Of a DNA stretch of 39,725 nucleotides, positions 24,202 to 32,614 are shown piece after piece (positions within the stretch are counted from its first letter, which is position 1; the number at the start of each line of letters is the position of its first letter). Made by a program: the position numbers and the translations under genes. The notes below the pieces were generated by a model. The model was not told the DNA's origin, searched no databases, and saw only the letters and a program-made list of their open reading frames with translations. Where the stretch lies: the NCBI RefSeq assembly GCF_003386235.1, contig NZ_QRDZ01000054.1, positions 1-39,725 of the forward strand, in the 5' to 3' direction. The DNA is from Cohnella phaseoli. GTDB taxonomy: Bacteria > Bacillota > Bacilli > Paenibacillales > Paenibacillaceae.

Positions 24202-25810
24202 AATACTGATCGTGGACGACGAGATTTTCGTGCGCATGGGACTTAAAATGTCAATCGATTGGGCCTCTCGCGGATTCGAACTGCTCGGAGAAGCGTCCAA
24301 CGGCCAGGAGGCGCTGGAGAAAATAAGCGAAACGCCGCCCGACATCGTCATCACCGACATCAAGATGCCGGTCATGGACGGAATCGGTCTGATCAAAGAA
24401 ATCTCCTCGTCTTATCCGGCGATCAAATGTCTCGTGCTGAGCAACTACGACGAATTCGAGTTGGTCAAAGAGGCGATGAAGCTTGGCGCGGTCGACTATT
24501 TCCTGAAGGTGACGATCGAAAGCGACAAGCTGCTGGAGGCGCTCGAACAGGTGTGCGAGAAGCTGGACGGGGAGCGCACCGCCGCGGATCGCAGGAGGGC
24601 GATCGACCAAACGATTCGCGAGCACCGGACGGTCATCGAGAGAAAATACTATTTGGACCTCGTCGGGCACGACGGTACGCCGGAGTCGCTGAAGGCGACG
24701 ATAGATGCGCTCGGACTGAAGCTGTACGACATGCGCGGGGTCATCCTGCTGCTCCTGCTGAGAGATTACCGCGAGCTGCTGGAGGGCCGTTTTCAATCCG
24801 ATCGCCGTCTGCTGGAATTTACGATTCTGAACGTCGTCGACGAATTGATCAATCATCAATCCGGCGGCAAGATCGTGGAGCATTCTCCCGGAGCGTACGC
24901 GATGATCGTCAGCTGGAGGGAGCCTCCCGACGGGAGTCGCGTCGCCGACTTGGCGGAGAGGGTGCGCCGGGCGCTGCGCGACTATTTGAGCATCGAAGCG
25001 AATGTCGTATGCGGCGCGCCGTTCGCCGGGCACGGCTCGCTTCAAGAGGCGCTGGCGTCGCTGGACAAGCTGAAGCTGGAAGCGTTCTACGAGCAGGTGG
25101 GGGGCGTGTTGCGCCAAGGGCAGGCGGTCTTTCCGGACGGCGCCATCGCCGAAGCTTACCGCGCGGCGAAAAGCCGCCTGAAGCTGTTCGTCGGACTGGG
25201 CGATGGAGCGAGGGCGGCGGCGTGCCTGGAGGCGTTCGTCGACGAAACGCGGGAGCGGCGGATCGATCCGCTGCTGGCCAAGCGGCATATCGCCGCGTTG
25301 GCCGGAGCGCTGCAAGACGGACTTGCGGTCAAACTCGGCGACAAAGAAGGCACTCCGATCGACACGGCGATTGCCGTCCGGCTGGAGGAAGCGGAGGATT
25401 TTGCGGAGCTGAAGCGGACCGCCCTCGGCTTCGCCCGACAAGGCGAGCGGCTGCTCGAGAACCATGCAGGTCAGCAGAGCCCGCGGGACGAAATTGTCAA
25501 AGTAATCGCATACGTAAAGGAGCATTACCGGCAGCGGGTGTCGCTCGAGGAGATGGCGCGCCGTGTCGCGATGAACAAAAGCTATTTCAGCCGCCTGTTC
25601 AAGCAGGAGACGGGGGAGGCGTTCCAGGATTTCCTGATCCGAACGAGAATGGAGCAGGCACGCGAGCAGTTACTGGCCACCGACAAGAAGGTTGCGGATA
25701 TTGCGACGGACGTAGGCTACAACGATATTTTTTATTTTACCCGCGCGTTTAAGCAGTACTACCGCATGTCGCCGGGAGAGTACAAGAAAAACCATCGGGA
25801 GATCCCTTAA
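24194..25810 (+). CDS. YesN-type response regulator, AraC output domain
   Basis: A 538-residue regulator. The ATG at 24194 is chosen because GGAGG lies six bases upstream; an in-frame ATG at 24188 abuts that site. The receiver has phosphoacceptor D55 in 'DIVITDIKMPVMDG' and a Lys in 'DYFLKVTIES'. The middle region is variable. The C-terminal AraC domain (about 435-535) includes 'VAMNKSYFSRLFKQETGEAF' and 'DIATDVGYNDIFYFTRAFKQ'. It is translationally coupled to the upstream kinase. A terminator and a promoter region with AACAAG repeats follow, leading into the ABC transporter operon, its most probable target. Confidence 0.94.
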   Translation: MYKILIVDDEIFVRMGLKMSIDWASRGFELLGEASNGQEALEKISETPPDIVITDIKMPVMDGIGLIKEISSSYPAIKCLVLSNYDEFELVKEAMKLGAVDYFLKVTIESDKLLEALEQVCEKLDGERTAADRRRAIDQTIREHRTVIERKYYLDLVGHDGTPESLKATIDALGLKLYDMRGVILLLLLRDYRELLEGRFQSDRRLLEFTILNVVDELINHQSGGKIVEHSPGAYAMIVSWREPPDGSRVADLAERVRRALRDYLSIEANVVCGAPFAGHGSLQEALASLDKLKLEAFYEQVGGVLRQGQAVFPDGAIAEAYRAAKSRLKLFVGLGDGARAAACLEAFVDETRERRIDPLLAKRHIAALAGALQDGLAVKLGDKEGTPIDTAIAVRLEEAEDFAELKRTALGFARQGERLLENHAGQQSPRDEIVKVIAYVKEHYRQRVSLEEMARRVAMNKSYFSRLFKQETGEAFQDFLIRTRMEQAREQLLATDKKVADIATDVGYNDIFYFTRAFKQYYRMSPGEYKKNHREIP

Positions 25811-25842
25811 GAGTAATCAAATTTACAAGTCCGGCGGCACAG

Positions 25843-25866
25843 AAGCGCAGTTCACTCTGCGCTTTT
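25843..25866 (+). terminator. Intrinsic terminator after YesN-type gene
   Basis: Perfect 8-bp stem AAGCGCAG (25843-25850) / CTGCGCTT (25857-25864) with loop TTCACT, running into TTTT (25863-25866). It ends the kinase-regulator transcript and separates it from the transporter operon. Confidence 0.8.
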
Positions 25867-25882
25867 GGTGCTGGGAAACCCC

Positions 25883-25962
25883 GAAAGCGCTTAACAAGCG
25901 ATCAAAATGCAAACAAGCGGTAAAACAAGTTCATATGGTCGAGGCGCGATGTGACCTACAAT
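25883..25962 (+). promoter_or_regulatory. Transporter promoter region: cre-like core, AACAAG direct repeats, weak -35
   Basis: GAAAGCGCTT (25883-25892) is a cre-like palindromic core, with mismatches outside it. Direct repeats AACAAGCG lie at 25893-25900 and 25912-25919, with AACAAG at 25924-25929. They sit immediately upstream of a poor -35 (TATGGT, 25934-25939), 17 bases, and a -10-like TACAAT (25957-25962). Half-sites abutting a weak -35 are typical of AraC-type activation. The upstream YesN-type protein is the obvious candidate activator. Confidence 0.45.
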
Positions 25963-26009
25963 TCAATTGTCGGACTCGCATCGACAAACTATCCGGGAGG
26001 TTACAGAAC

Positions 26010-27398
26010 ATGATGGCAATCAGAAGAAGCGCAGGCCTGCTCTTTGCGGGCGTCCTGACCGTCGCCCTGACCGCGGGCTGCGGCACGAATTCAGAGCCTT
26101 CGGCAAGCGGGGGAATATCCGGGACGCCGCAAGCCTCGGCAAGCGGATCGAAGCCGGCGGACGCCAAGGAGGTCGTCGTCCTGAAATACGCCTTGTCGGC
26201 CGACCAGGCGAGTAGACAGAGCACGAAGGATTTGATGGCGCTCGTCGAGAAAAAGCTGGGCAACGTGAAGCTTGAACCGTTCGTTATTCCGGGGGAAGGC
26301 GTCGAATTCAACAAGAAGATGACGATCAGCCTGATGGCCGGGGACGAGATGGACGTGCTGTACCAGAACGCGACGACGTACCAGAAGTTCGCCACGGCGA
26401 ACCTGATCGAGCCGCTTGACGAGCTGATTGCCGGGGAAGGCTACGACATCGCCTCCATCTACGGAAGCAGCCTATCGAAGTACAACGATAAAATCTATAT
26501 GCTTCCGGCGTTCCGGGACGTGCATGTGACGATGTACAACAAAGGGCTGTTTGACGCCGCAGACGTTCCGTATCCGGACAACGCCACCTGGACGTGGGAC
26601 AAATACGTCGAGGCAGCGAAGGAGATTACGAAGCTGGGCAAGGGCGTATACGGCTCCTATATGCTGGACTGGGACAACTACTTCCTGTTGCAGGCACGGC
26701 AGAAGAAGGTTCCGGAATACAAGCCGGACGGTACTTCCAACTACGACGATCCGGCGTTTGCGGAGTCGATGAAGTTTTATGCCGATCTCGGCAACGAGCT
26801 GAAGGTTCAGCCCGACTTCATCACGTTCAAGTCAAAGAAAATGCCATGGGACGCCTTCCTGACGACAGACAATTACGGCATGTTCGTCGTCGGCAACTGG
26901 GCGGTACAGAGCGCCATGGACAAAAAGCAGTATCCCCGCGATTGGAAAATGGGCGTGGCCATCATGCCTCAGGTGGACGAAGGCGGCAAAGCCGTCATGG
27001 GCATCATGGGCGGCTACTCCGTAGCTTCGACGTCCAAGCACAAGAAGGAGGCCTATGAAGCGGTCAAAGCGCTCGCGGAGCTGCAGTGGACGCTTCCCGG
27101 AAACATTCCTGCCCGGGTCGATCTGAGCGATGAGGAGATCAACTCTATTTTCCAGCCGATGGTCGAAGGCCTGGCGGACGACGGAATTACGGTCGAAGAG
27201 CTGAAGGACGCCATTCTGAGTCCGTCGCTCGATATCGTGAGCGAAAAACTCGTCGGTCCCGGCATGACCCAGATCACGTCGCTTATTTCGTCGGAAGGCG
27301 AGCTGTACGCCACCAAGCAGCGGACGCTTGAGCAGACGATGAAGGAACTGAAGGAGAAAGCCGACAAGGCGATCGCCGAGGATCAATCCGCCCCATGA
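26010..27398 (+). CDS. ABC transporter sugar-binding lipoprotein (family 1)
   Basis: A 462-residue extracellular solute-binding protein. The ATG at 26010 has GGGAGG nine bases upstream; the open frame extends 25 codons further without a signal-like sequence. A lipoprotein signal ends in LTAGC with C24 as the expected lipidated residue. A serine-, glycine- and alanine-rich linker follows, then a family-1 binding fold with 'FNKKMTISLMAGDEMDVLYQ' and 'GMFVVGNWAVQSAMDKKQYP'. Its stop overlaps the first permease start by four bases (ATGA). Substrate is inferred as xylo-oligosaccharides or aldouronates from the neighbouring GH8, GH52 and GH67 relic. Confidence 0.93.
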   Translation: MMAIRRSAGLLFAGVLTVALTAGCGTNSEPSASGGISGTPQASASGSKPADAKEVVVLKYALSADQASRQSTKDLMALVEKKLGNVKLEPFVIPGEGVEFNKKMTISLMAGDEMDVLYQNATTYQKFATANLIEPLDELIAGEGYDIASIYGSSLSKYNDKIYMLPAFRDVHVTMYNKGLFDAADVPYPDNATWTWDKYVEAAKEITKLGKGVYGSYMLDWDNYFLLQARQKKVPEYKPDGTSNYDDPAFAESMKFYADLGNELKVQPDFITFKSKKMPWDAFLTTDNYGMFVVGNWAVQSAMDKKQYPRDWKMGVAIMPQVDEGGKAVMGIMGGYSVASTSKHKKEAYEAVKALAELQWTLPGNIPARVDLSDEEINSIFQPMVEGLADDGITVEELKDAILSPSLDIVSEKLVGPGMTQITSLISSEGELYATKQRTLEQTMKELKEKADKAIAEDQSAP

Positions 27399-28309
27399 AA
27401 AAAGCGGCATTGGCGCGTTCGCATTCGCTTAGGCGGCAGGAACAATGGATCGGATACGGCTTTATTCTGCCCTTCACTATCGGCTTTATCGTCTTTCAAT
27501 TGGCGCCGCTGCTGTCGTCCGTCGCGATCAGCTTAACGAATCTGAGCTTTATCAGCAATTTGTCGGGGGTCAAATTCGTCGGACTGCAAAATTTCATCTC
27601 TATGGCTGGCGACGAGCAGTTTACGGGAGCCCTGTGGAGGACGATCTATTATTGCTTTCTGTTCGTGCCGGGGGTGATCGCGGCCAGCCTGTTTTTCGCG
27701 TTCCTCATCAACCGGAATCTGTATTTGCGGAGCTCGATCCGCACGGCGATCTTCATGCCTTACGTGTCCAACATGGTCGCGATCGCGGTAGTGTGGGCGC
27801 TGTTGCTCGACGTGAACGACGGCCCGGTGAACGCGCTGTTGAGAGCACTTGGCGTGGAAAATCCGCCGCTATGGCTGCTTGGGGAGAAAACGGCTATTCC
27901 GAGCATCGTCATGATCGTTGTCTGGCAAAATATCGGCTTCTTCATGATCGTATTTCTAGCCGCCTTGCAGAACGTTCCGAACGAGCTGTACGAGGCGGCG
28001 ATGATTGACGGAGCGGGGGGGTTCGCGAAGTTCCGCCGCATTACGCTGCCGCTGATTTCCCCAACGACCTTCCTGCTTACGATTACGGCCATCATCAATT
28101 CGTTCCAGAATTTCGGACCGATCCAGGTGCTGACCAAGGGCGGGCCGGGGGCGGCTTCCACGACGCTGTCCGTCAACATTTATCAGGAATCGTTCGTCCA
28201 TTACCGCATCGGCTACAGTACGGCGCAAGCGATCGTCATGTTTGTGATGATTTTGGCCATCACGGTCATCCAATGGCGCGGACAGAAAAAATGGGTTACT
28301 TATTCCTGA
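27395..28309 (+). CDS. ABC sugar transporter permease, UgpA/MalF-like
   Basis: A 304-residue inner component with six predicted transmembrane helices. The cytoplasmic EAA loop that contacts the ATPase is 'ELYEAAMIDGAGGFAKFRRI' followed by TLPLI (about residues 198-222). The start overlaps the stop of the binding-protein gene. It pairs with the next permease. No ATPase gene is in the operon, as is usual for this class in Bacillota, where a shared MsmX-type ATPase serves several transporters (established for Bacillus; inferred here). Confidence 0.93.
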   Translation: MKKAALARSHSLRRQEQWIGYGFILPFTIGFIVFQLAPLLSSVAISLTNLSFISNLSGVKFVGLQNFISMAGDEQFTGALWRTIYYCFLFVPGVIAASLFFAFLINRNLYLRSSIRTAIFMPYVSNMVAIAVVWALLLDVNDGPVNALLRALGVENPPLWLLGEKTAIPSIVMIVVWQNIGFFMIVFLAALQNVPNELYEAAMIDGAGGFAKFRRITLPLISPTTFLLTITAIINSFQNFGPIQVLTKGGPGAASTTLSVNIYQESFVHYRIGYSTAQAIVMFVMILAITVIQWRGQKKWVTYS

Positions 28310-28322
28310 CGGAGGCTTGCCA

Positions 28323-29135
28323 ATGCGCAAAATCATCGTAACGTCGCTTGCCGCACTACTCGGCATCGTTAATTTGTTTCCGTTTATTTTTATGCTGTCC
28401 TCGTCCTTCAAGCCGCTCGGCAAAATTTTCGAGTACCCGTTCCGGCTCGTTCCGGAGCCGTTTATTTGGGACAACTACAAGGGCATTTTCGGCGAGCAGT
28501 ACAAATTCGCCTTGTGGTACCAGAATTCTGCCGTAATGGTCGTGCTGACGCTTGCGCTCAAGTGTGCGATCGTCTCGATTACCGCCTATGCGTTCGCTAG
28601 GCTCAGATTTCGCGGAAGAGATATGATTTTCCTGTTGTTTCTGGCCGCGCTCATGCTTCCCGGCGATGCGACGATCATTCAGCGCTACGTCATCTACAAG
28701 GTGCTGCATTTGACCGATACGGTCTGGGCGATTGCTCTGCCGGCGGCATTCGACGTGTACTTCGTGTTTCTGCTGCGGCAGTTCTTCCTATCGATTCCGT
28801 TCGAGCTTACGGAAGCCGCGATCATCGACGGATGCGGGCATTTCCGAGTGTTCTACCGGATCATTCTGCCGCTGGCCAAGCCGGCGCTCATGACGATGAT
28901 CCTGTTTTCCTTCGTCTGGTCCTGGAATGACTTTACGAATCCGTTCATCTTCATTACGAATATGGATAAGCAGATGTTGACGGTCGGCATTGCAATGTTT
29001 CAGGAGATGAAGTCGCAAAATTATGCGCTGCAGATGGCCGCATCCTCGCTGGCGCTCATTCCCGTCGTTCTTTTGTTTATGTTTTCGCAACAATACTTTA
29101 TTAAAGGCATCGCCACCAGCGGCATCAAGGGCTAA
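28323..29135 (+). CDS. ABC sugar transporter permease, UgpE/MalG-like
   Basis: A 270-residue partner permease. The ATG at 28323 has GGAGG seven bases upstream; an in-frame TTG two codons earlier lacks spacing. Six membrane helices are expected. The EAA loop reads 'ELTEAAIIDGCGHFRVFYRI' followed by ILPLAKP. The C-terminus 'QQYFIKGIATSGIKG' is typical of the MalG/AraQ group. It is third in the operon, 13 bases after the first permease, and is followed after 36 bases by a probable beta-propeller gene. Confidence 0.93.
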   Translation: MRKIIVTSLAALLGIVNLFPFIFMLSSSFKPLGKIFEYPFRLVPEPFIWDNYKGIFGEQYKFALWYQNSAVMVVLTLALKCAIVSITAYAFARLRFRGRDMIFLLFLAALMLPGDATIIQRYVIYKVLHLTDTVWAIALPAAFDVYFVFLLRQFFLSIPFELTEAAIIDGCGHFRVFYRIILPLAKPALMTMILFSFVWSWNDFTNPFIFITNMDKQMLTVGIAMFQEMKSQNYALQMAASSLALIPVVLLFMFSQQYFIKGIATSGIKG

Positions 29136-29171
29136 GCCCTCGCTGGGGCGATCCCCGCCGGAGGAACGGAA

Positions 29172-31427
29172 ATGACAGCGAATTTGCTGGCGGGACTCCC
29201 GCCGGAACATACGAGATTCGTGCAGTTGCCCAACGATAAAGGACATAACGCGGCATGGGATTTCCGGCGTTCGCCGGACGGCCGGTTTTATGTCAGCGTG
29301 TGCGGAGAGAGCGACCTTCCGCTCAGCGCTCTTCTGTACGAATACGACCCGAGAAGCGGCGGGTTAAGCTTGATTCTCGACGTGGAGAAAAGCTGGATCG
29401 TCGATCCGCGGCAAATGCCGCCGAGCAAAATCCATACGAGCCTCGACTTCCTGTCGGACGGCCGCCTTATTATGGCGACGCACAATACGTCCCCGGCTCC
29501 CGGGCACCAGCAATGGCTGTTCGAGCAGCATTACGAGCATCCGTGGGAAGGCTACCCGGGATCCGTCGTCCTGATCGTCGATCCCGATACGCGCCGATCG
29601 CGGACGCTCGGCATCCCCGTACCGCGGGAGAGCATTTACGGGGGCATTCTTGGCGACGATCAGCGCTACTACTACTTTCTCGGATATATGAGAGGCCATT
29701 TTTACCGGTTGAATCTGGAGACGAACGAGGTCAAGGACTATGGCAAGGTGTCGGAATTCGCCTCGTGCCGGCTGATCAAGGACGGGAAGGGCCGCATCTA
29801 CGGAAGCGCGTATACAGGCGAGCTGTGGCGCTACGATCCCGGGAAGGACGAGATCGAGGATTTGAAAGTTTGCTTTATGTCCCCGCATGGCACGAAATAC
29901 CGGCGGGCGCTTATTTTCGGCTTGAACTCCCCGCGCGGCACGTTGTTTCTGACCAACAACGTGGACGGCGAGATGCTGGAGCTTCATCCGGAGACGCTGG
30001 AGGTCACCCGTCACGGCAGCGTGCATCTGCGACCGGAGCAGCCTCGCAATCCTTATCTGAGACATGCGATCGGCGGACTGGCAGCGGACAAGGATTTCGT
30101 TCTGTATTACGGGCTGGAAACGTATCACGGCGCAGATCTGATGCGGCTCGTGCGCTGGGACATTCTTCGCGGCGGAGAGCCGGAAAATCTGGGTCTGATC
30201 GCTCCGGACGGCAAGCAATCGCATTATGTTTGCGAGATGGAGTTCGACTGCGACGGCTGGCTGCACCTGGTCGACGTGTGCGGCGCTTACTCGCCTTATA
30301 TTCTGGCGGTTGACGTCGCCAGGCTGAGCGCCCCAGGCGAAGAGGCCCCGGCGGCGGACATCCGTGCGATCGCGGAGCCGGATATGCACATGAACGCGGA
30401 CGACGACGCCTTCATGCACATCGAAGCCGAGTCGACCCGGACACTGCCGCTGCACCGTCATATGCGCTGGAAGGATACGGCCGTCGGCTATATGCGCTTA
30501 TCCGGCGGCAAGCTTTACGGAATCACGGGCGGCGAGCGGGTATGTCGAATTATTTGCGGGTCGGATGGCGACATGCCGGAGAAGGTCGAGACGCTGTACG
30601 AGGGAGGCGGCTTCCTCTCGGGCGCGGATTTGGCGGACGGCCAAACGGCGGTGTTGACGACGGACGGCCGTCTTCTGCTGCTCGATCCGGTGGTTGGGGA
30701 GGCGGTGAAGGTTGATCTTCCCGGCGATCTGACGGGGGGGCGGCTGCATTTCGCGTTGGAGGGAAGGGCGATCGCCGCCAGCGACCGGGATGGCTTCGTC
30801 TACGAGCTGAATTGCGGAACAGGAACGGCGTCCCGGCTGGACGGCATTCGGCTGCATACGTCCGACGCCCATCTTCAGAGATTGGACGAGCGTTATTGGC
30901 TGCTCTCCGGAACGGGAACCCGACTGCTCAAGTACGACCGTACGACGGGACGCGCGGAAAAGCTGGGCGTCGCGGCGCCGTCGATTCGGGGGAGAGGGTT
31001 CGCGGCAACGCTGACCGGCGGCGTTCTGCTGACGGATGGAACCTTCGTTGGAGGCACGCGGGACGGGATGTTATTCGCGCTGACACCCGATTTGCGGCGG
31101 TCGACGGGGTACGGCCGGCTTTATTCGGCCGGGGCGCTGCGAAATTTTGTGCTTGCCGGAGACGATGTCGTGCTTGGCGTATACGGCGGCTCCGCAGATG
31201 CTGGCCACGTCTTCCGCTTCTCGCCGGCCGGAGGCTTCGCCGATCTGGGGCGGCCTCGAGTTGTCAAAGACAACGCCGGGCAGCGGGAGGTCGATTCGGA
31301 GTGGGCCAACATCCATCACATTTCTCTCATCGCCTACTCCCCGCAGGAGGACTGCCTCTGGGTGGCTTCGGCGGAGCAATACGGGTGCGCGATTCGTTAT
31401 CGCGGACTGGCAAGGTCGGATTCATAG
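29172..31427 (+). CDS. Uncharacterised intracellular beta-propeller-like protein in transporter operon
   Basis: A 751-residue protein I cannot place in a named family. No signal peptide or membrane helix is visible, so it is probably cytosolic. It is built of recurring beta-propeller-like units with blade-end patterns such as 'LLYEYDPRSGGL', 'FYRLNLETNEVKDYG', 'LWRYDPGKDEIED' and 'MLELHPETLEVTRHG'. More units after residue 430 suggest two propellers. Possible active-site-type residues cluster in 'PSKIHTSLDFLSDGRLIMATH' region residues (about 84-104). The ATG follows GGAGG. Its position as the last gene of a sugar transporter operon suggests an enzyme or sensor acting on the imported oligosaccharide, such as a lyase, lactonase or epimerase. 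Propeller polysaccharide lyases exist, but no membership is claimed. Confidence 0.75.
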   Translation: MTANLLAGLPPEHTRFVQLPNDKGHNAAWDFRRSPDGRFYVSVCGESDLPLSALLYEYDPRSGGLSLILDVEKSWIVDPRQMPPSKIHTSLDFLSDGRLIMATHNTSPAPGHQQWLFEQHYEHPWEGYPGSVVLIVDPDTRRSRTLGIPVPRESIYGGILGDDQRYYYFLGYMRGHFYRLNLETNEVKDYGKVSEFASCRLIKDGKGRIYGSAYTGELWRYDPGKDEIEDLKVCFMSPHGTKYRRALIFGLNSPRGTLFLTNNVDGEMLELHPETLEVTRHGSVHLRPEQPRNPYLRHAIGGLAADKDFVLYYGLETYHGADLMRLVRWDILRGGEPENLGLIAPDGKQSHYVCEMEFDCDGWLHLVDVCGAYSPYILAVDVARLSAPGEEAPAADIRAIAEPDMHMNADDDAFMHIEAESTRTLPLHRHMRWKDTAVGYMRLSGGKLYGITGGERVCRIICGSDGDMPEKVETLYEGGGFLSGADLADGQTAVLTTDGRLLLLDPVVGEAVKVDLPGDLTGGRLHFALEGRAIAASDRDGFVYELNCGTGTASRLDGIRLHTSDAHLQRLDERYWLLSGTGTRLLKYDRTTGRAEKLGVAAPSIRGRGFAATLTGGVLLTDGTFVGGTRDGMLFALTPDLRRSTGYGRLYSAGALRNFVLAGDDVVLGVYGGSADAGHVFRFSPAGGFADLGRPRVVKDNAGQREVDSEWANIHHISLIAYSPQEDCLWVASAEQYGCAIRYRGLARSDS

Positions 31428-31449
31428 AGCACTCATTTCCGGGAAGGAA

Positions 31450-31600
31450 GGGACCGCTTATGAAAAGTCGTGCCGAACGATGATCGATAGGCGGTCATAA
31501 GGCGCATCTATCTCCTTCCGAGGCGGACCGTCTCCAGGAGATAGATGCTTCTTCTTTATCATCGATCATCTTGTACGACTTTTCTTATGGGACAGTCCCC
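31450..31600. repeat. Dispersed palindromic element, copy C
   Basis: A well-preserved long inverted repeat between the convergent propeller and GH43 genes. Nested arms: GGGAC (31450-31454) with GTCCC (31595-31599); GAAAAGTCGT (31462-31471) with ACGACTTTTC (31575-31584), perfect; ATGATCGAT (31480-31488) with ATCGATCAT (31561-31569), perfect; GCATCTATCTCCT (31504-31516) with AGGAGATAGATGC (31536-31548), perfect. The right end GGGACAGTCCCC stops two bases short of the GH43 stop codon. It is related to copies near 47-168 and 6838-7050. It probably also ends both convergent transcripts. Confidence 0.8.
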
Positions 31601-31601
31601 A

Positions 31602-32480
31602 TTACTCGGCGAGCTTGAGCCGGCCGTCTTGCTCAACAAGCGGAAGGAAGACCGCTCGTTCCAGCGGCGTCTTGTTCGGCGTATGAAGCGCCAGCAGCAG
31701 CTCGCCGCCGAACGTACGGAAAATCATGCCGTGTCCGCCGTCGCTTTCGTAGATCGGCTCGGGCAAATGCTCCCAATGCCCGTCGATTTCGCCGTTCGCG
31801 GAGCGCGCGATCGCCTGAGCGTACCGGCCGCCGCGGAAGCTCGACCAGAGCAAGAGCAGCGTGCCGTCAGCGCAGCGGTGGACGAACGGCCCGTCGGTGA
31901 CGTAGCCGAGCCCGTTTTTGACAGGTTCGACCCAAGCGGCGTCGCGCGCGGCGAACAGCTCGATCGGCTGTCCGATCGCTTTATCCAGTCCAGGCGACAG
32001 ACGGATCGCGCAGATCGTTCCATTTACGATCTGCACCCACTCATGGCAGAAGATCATCCACGGCTCGCCTTGACCGTCCACATACAAAGTGCCGTCTAAG
32101 CATTCCCAATCCCGGGGCGTCACCGGTCCGTCGCTGTGCGGAACGAAGGGGCCGAGCGGATGGTCGGCAATCAGCACCTGCGTGCCCCGGCAAACTCCGT
32201 CTGTCTTGAATGTAGCGAACATGTAGTATTTGCCGCTGTAGGCATGGACTTCGGGAGCCCAGTAGTTCTTGTCCGACCAGAAGTTCGCCTCCGGGCGGAA
32301 AGCCGGGAACGGGCCTTCCCAATGCTCAAGGTCCTTGCTGCGATAAACGTCGAAGCCGATTCCTTTACTTTTCCAAATATCCGGATCGGTCGATCCGTAC
32401 AAATAATAGCAGCCTTCCGGCTCATGTCGCAGCACGAACGGGTCTCTCATCTGAATTTGTTCCTTTTTAAGCGTCTGCAT
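31602..32480 (-). CDS. GH43-like five-bladed propeller glycosidase
   Basis: A 292-residue cytosolic enzyme with the glycoside hydrolase family 43 layout. The N-terminal Asp (general base) is D13 in 'IQMRDPFVL', 'NYWAPEVHAYSGKYYMF' is at about 72-88, and the pKa-modulating Asp is expected at D129 in 'WECLDGTLYVDG'. Where most GH43 enzymes have the acid Glu of an EGP motif, this one has D196 in 'YVTDGPFVHR', an oddity. Probable roles are beta-xylosidase or alpha-L-arabinofuranosidase on imported oligosaccharides. The ATG at 32480 has GAGAGGAG rather far upstream (13 bases); M11 is an alternative but would leave D13 very near the N-terminus. It is the last gene of the minus-strand operon. Confidence 0.85.
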   Translation of the reverse strand: MQTLKKEQIQMRDPFVLRHEPEGCYYLYGSTDPDIWKSKGIGFDVYRSKDLEHWEGPFPAFRPEANFWSDKNYWAPEVHAYSGKYYMFATFKTDGVCRGTQVLIADHPLGPFVPHSDGPVTPRDWECLDGTLYVDGQGEPWMIFCHEWVQIVNGTICAIRLSPGLDKAIGQPIELFAARDAAWVEPVKNGLGYVTDGPFVHRCADGTLLLLWSSFRGGRYAQAIARSANGEIDGHWEHLPEPIYESDGGHGMIFRTFGGELLLALHTPNKTPLERAVFLPLVEQDGRLKLAE

Positions 32481-32546
32481 CGGTCAGTCGCTTCTCCTCT
32501 CATGGATGGCAGGTTACTTCAGCCCCACCGCTAATATTGGTCCACT

Positions 32547-32576
32547 TAATTAGACTCGATCTACTTGTAACGGCAA
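32547..32576 (-). promoter_or_regulatory. Candidate promoter of GH43-like gene
   Basis: On the minus strand TTGCCG (complement 32571-32576) and TAATTA (complement 32547-32552) are 18 bases apart and lie about 70 bases upstream of the GH43 start, after the tandem repeats. A separate promoter would let GH43 be expressed independently of the genes above it. Confidence 0.35.
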
Positions 32577-32614
32577 AATATACGATTGTTGATAACGGTG
32601 TGAAGCGTGGCTTA

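Noticed and set aside
24251..25752. Long open frames on both strands overlapping the YesN-type regulator gene
   Set aside because: Arginine-rich, low-complexity translations without domains; the receiver-AraC frame explains the region fully.
31450..31600. Insertion sequence with a transposase
   Set aside because: Only about 150 bases with inverted arms and no coding capacity; at most a non-autonomous repeat.
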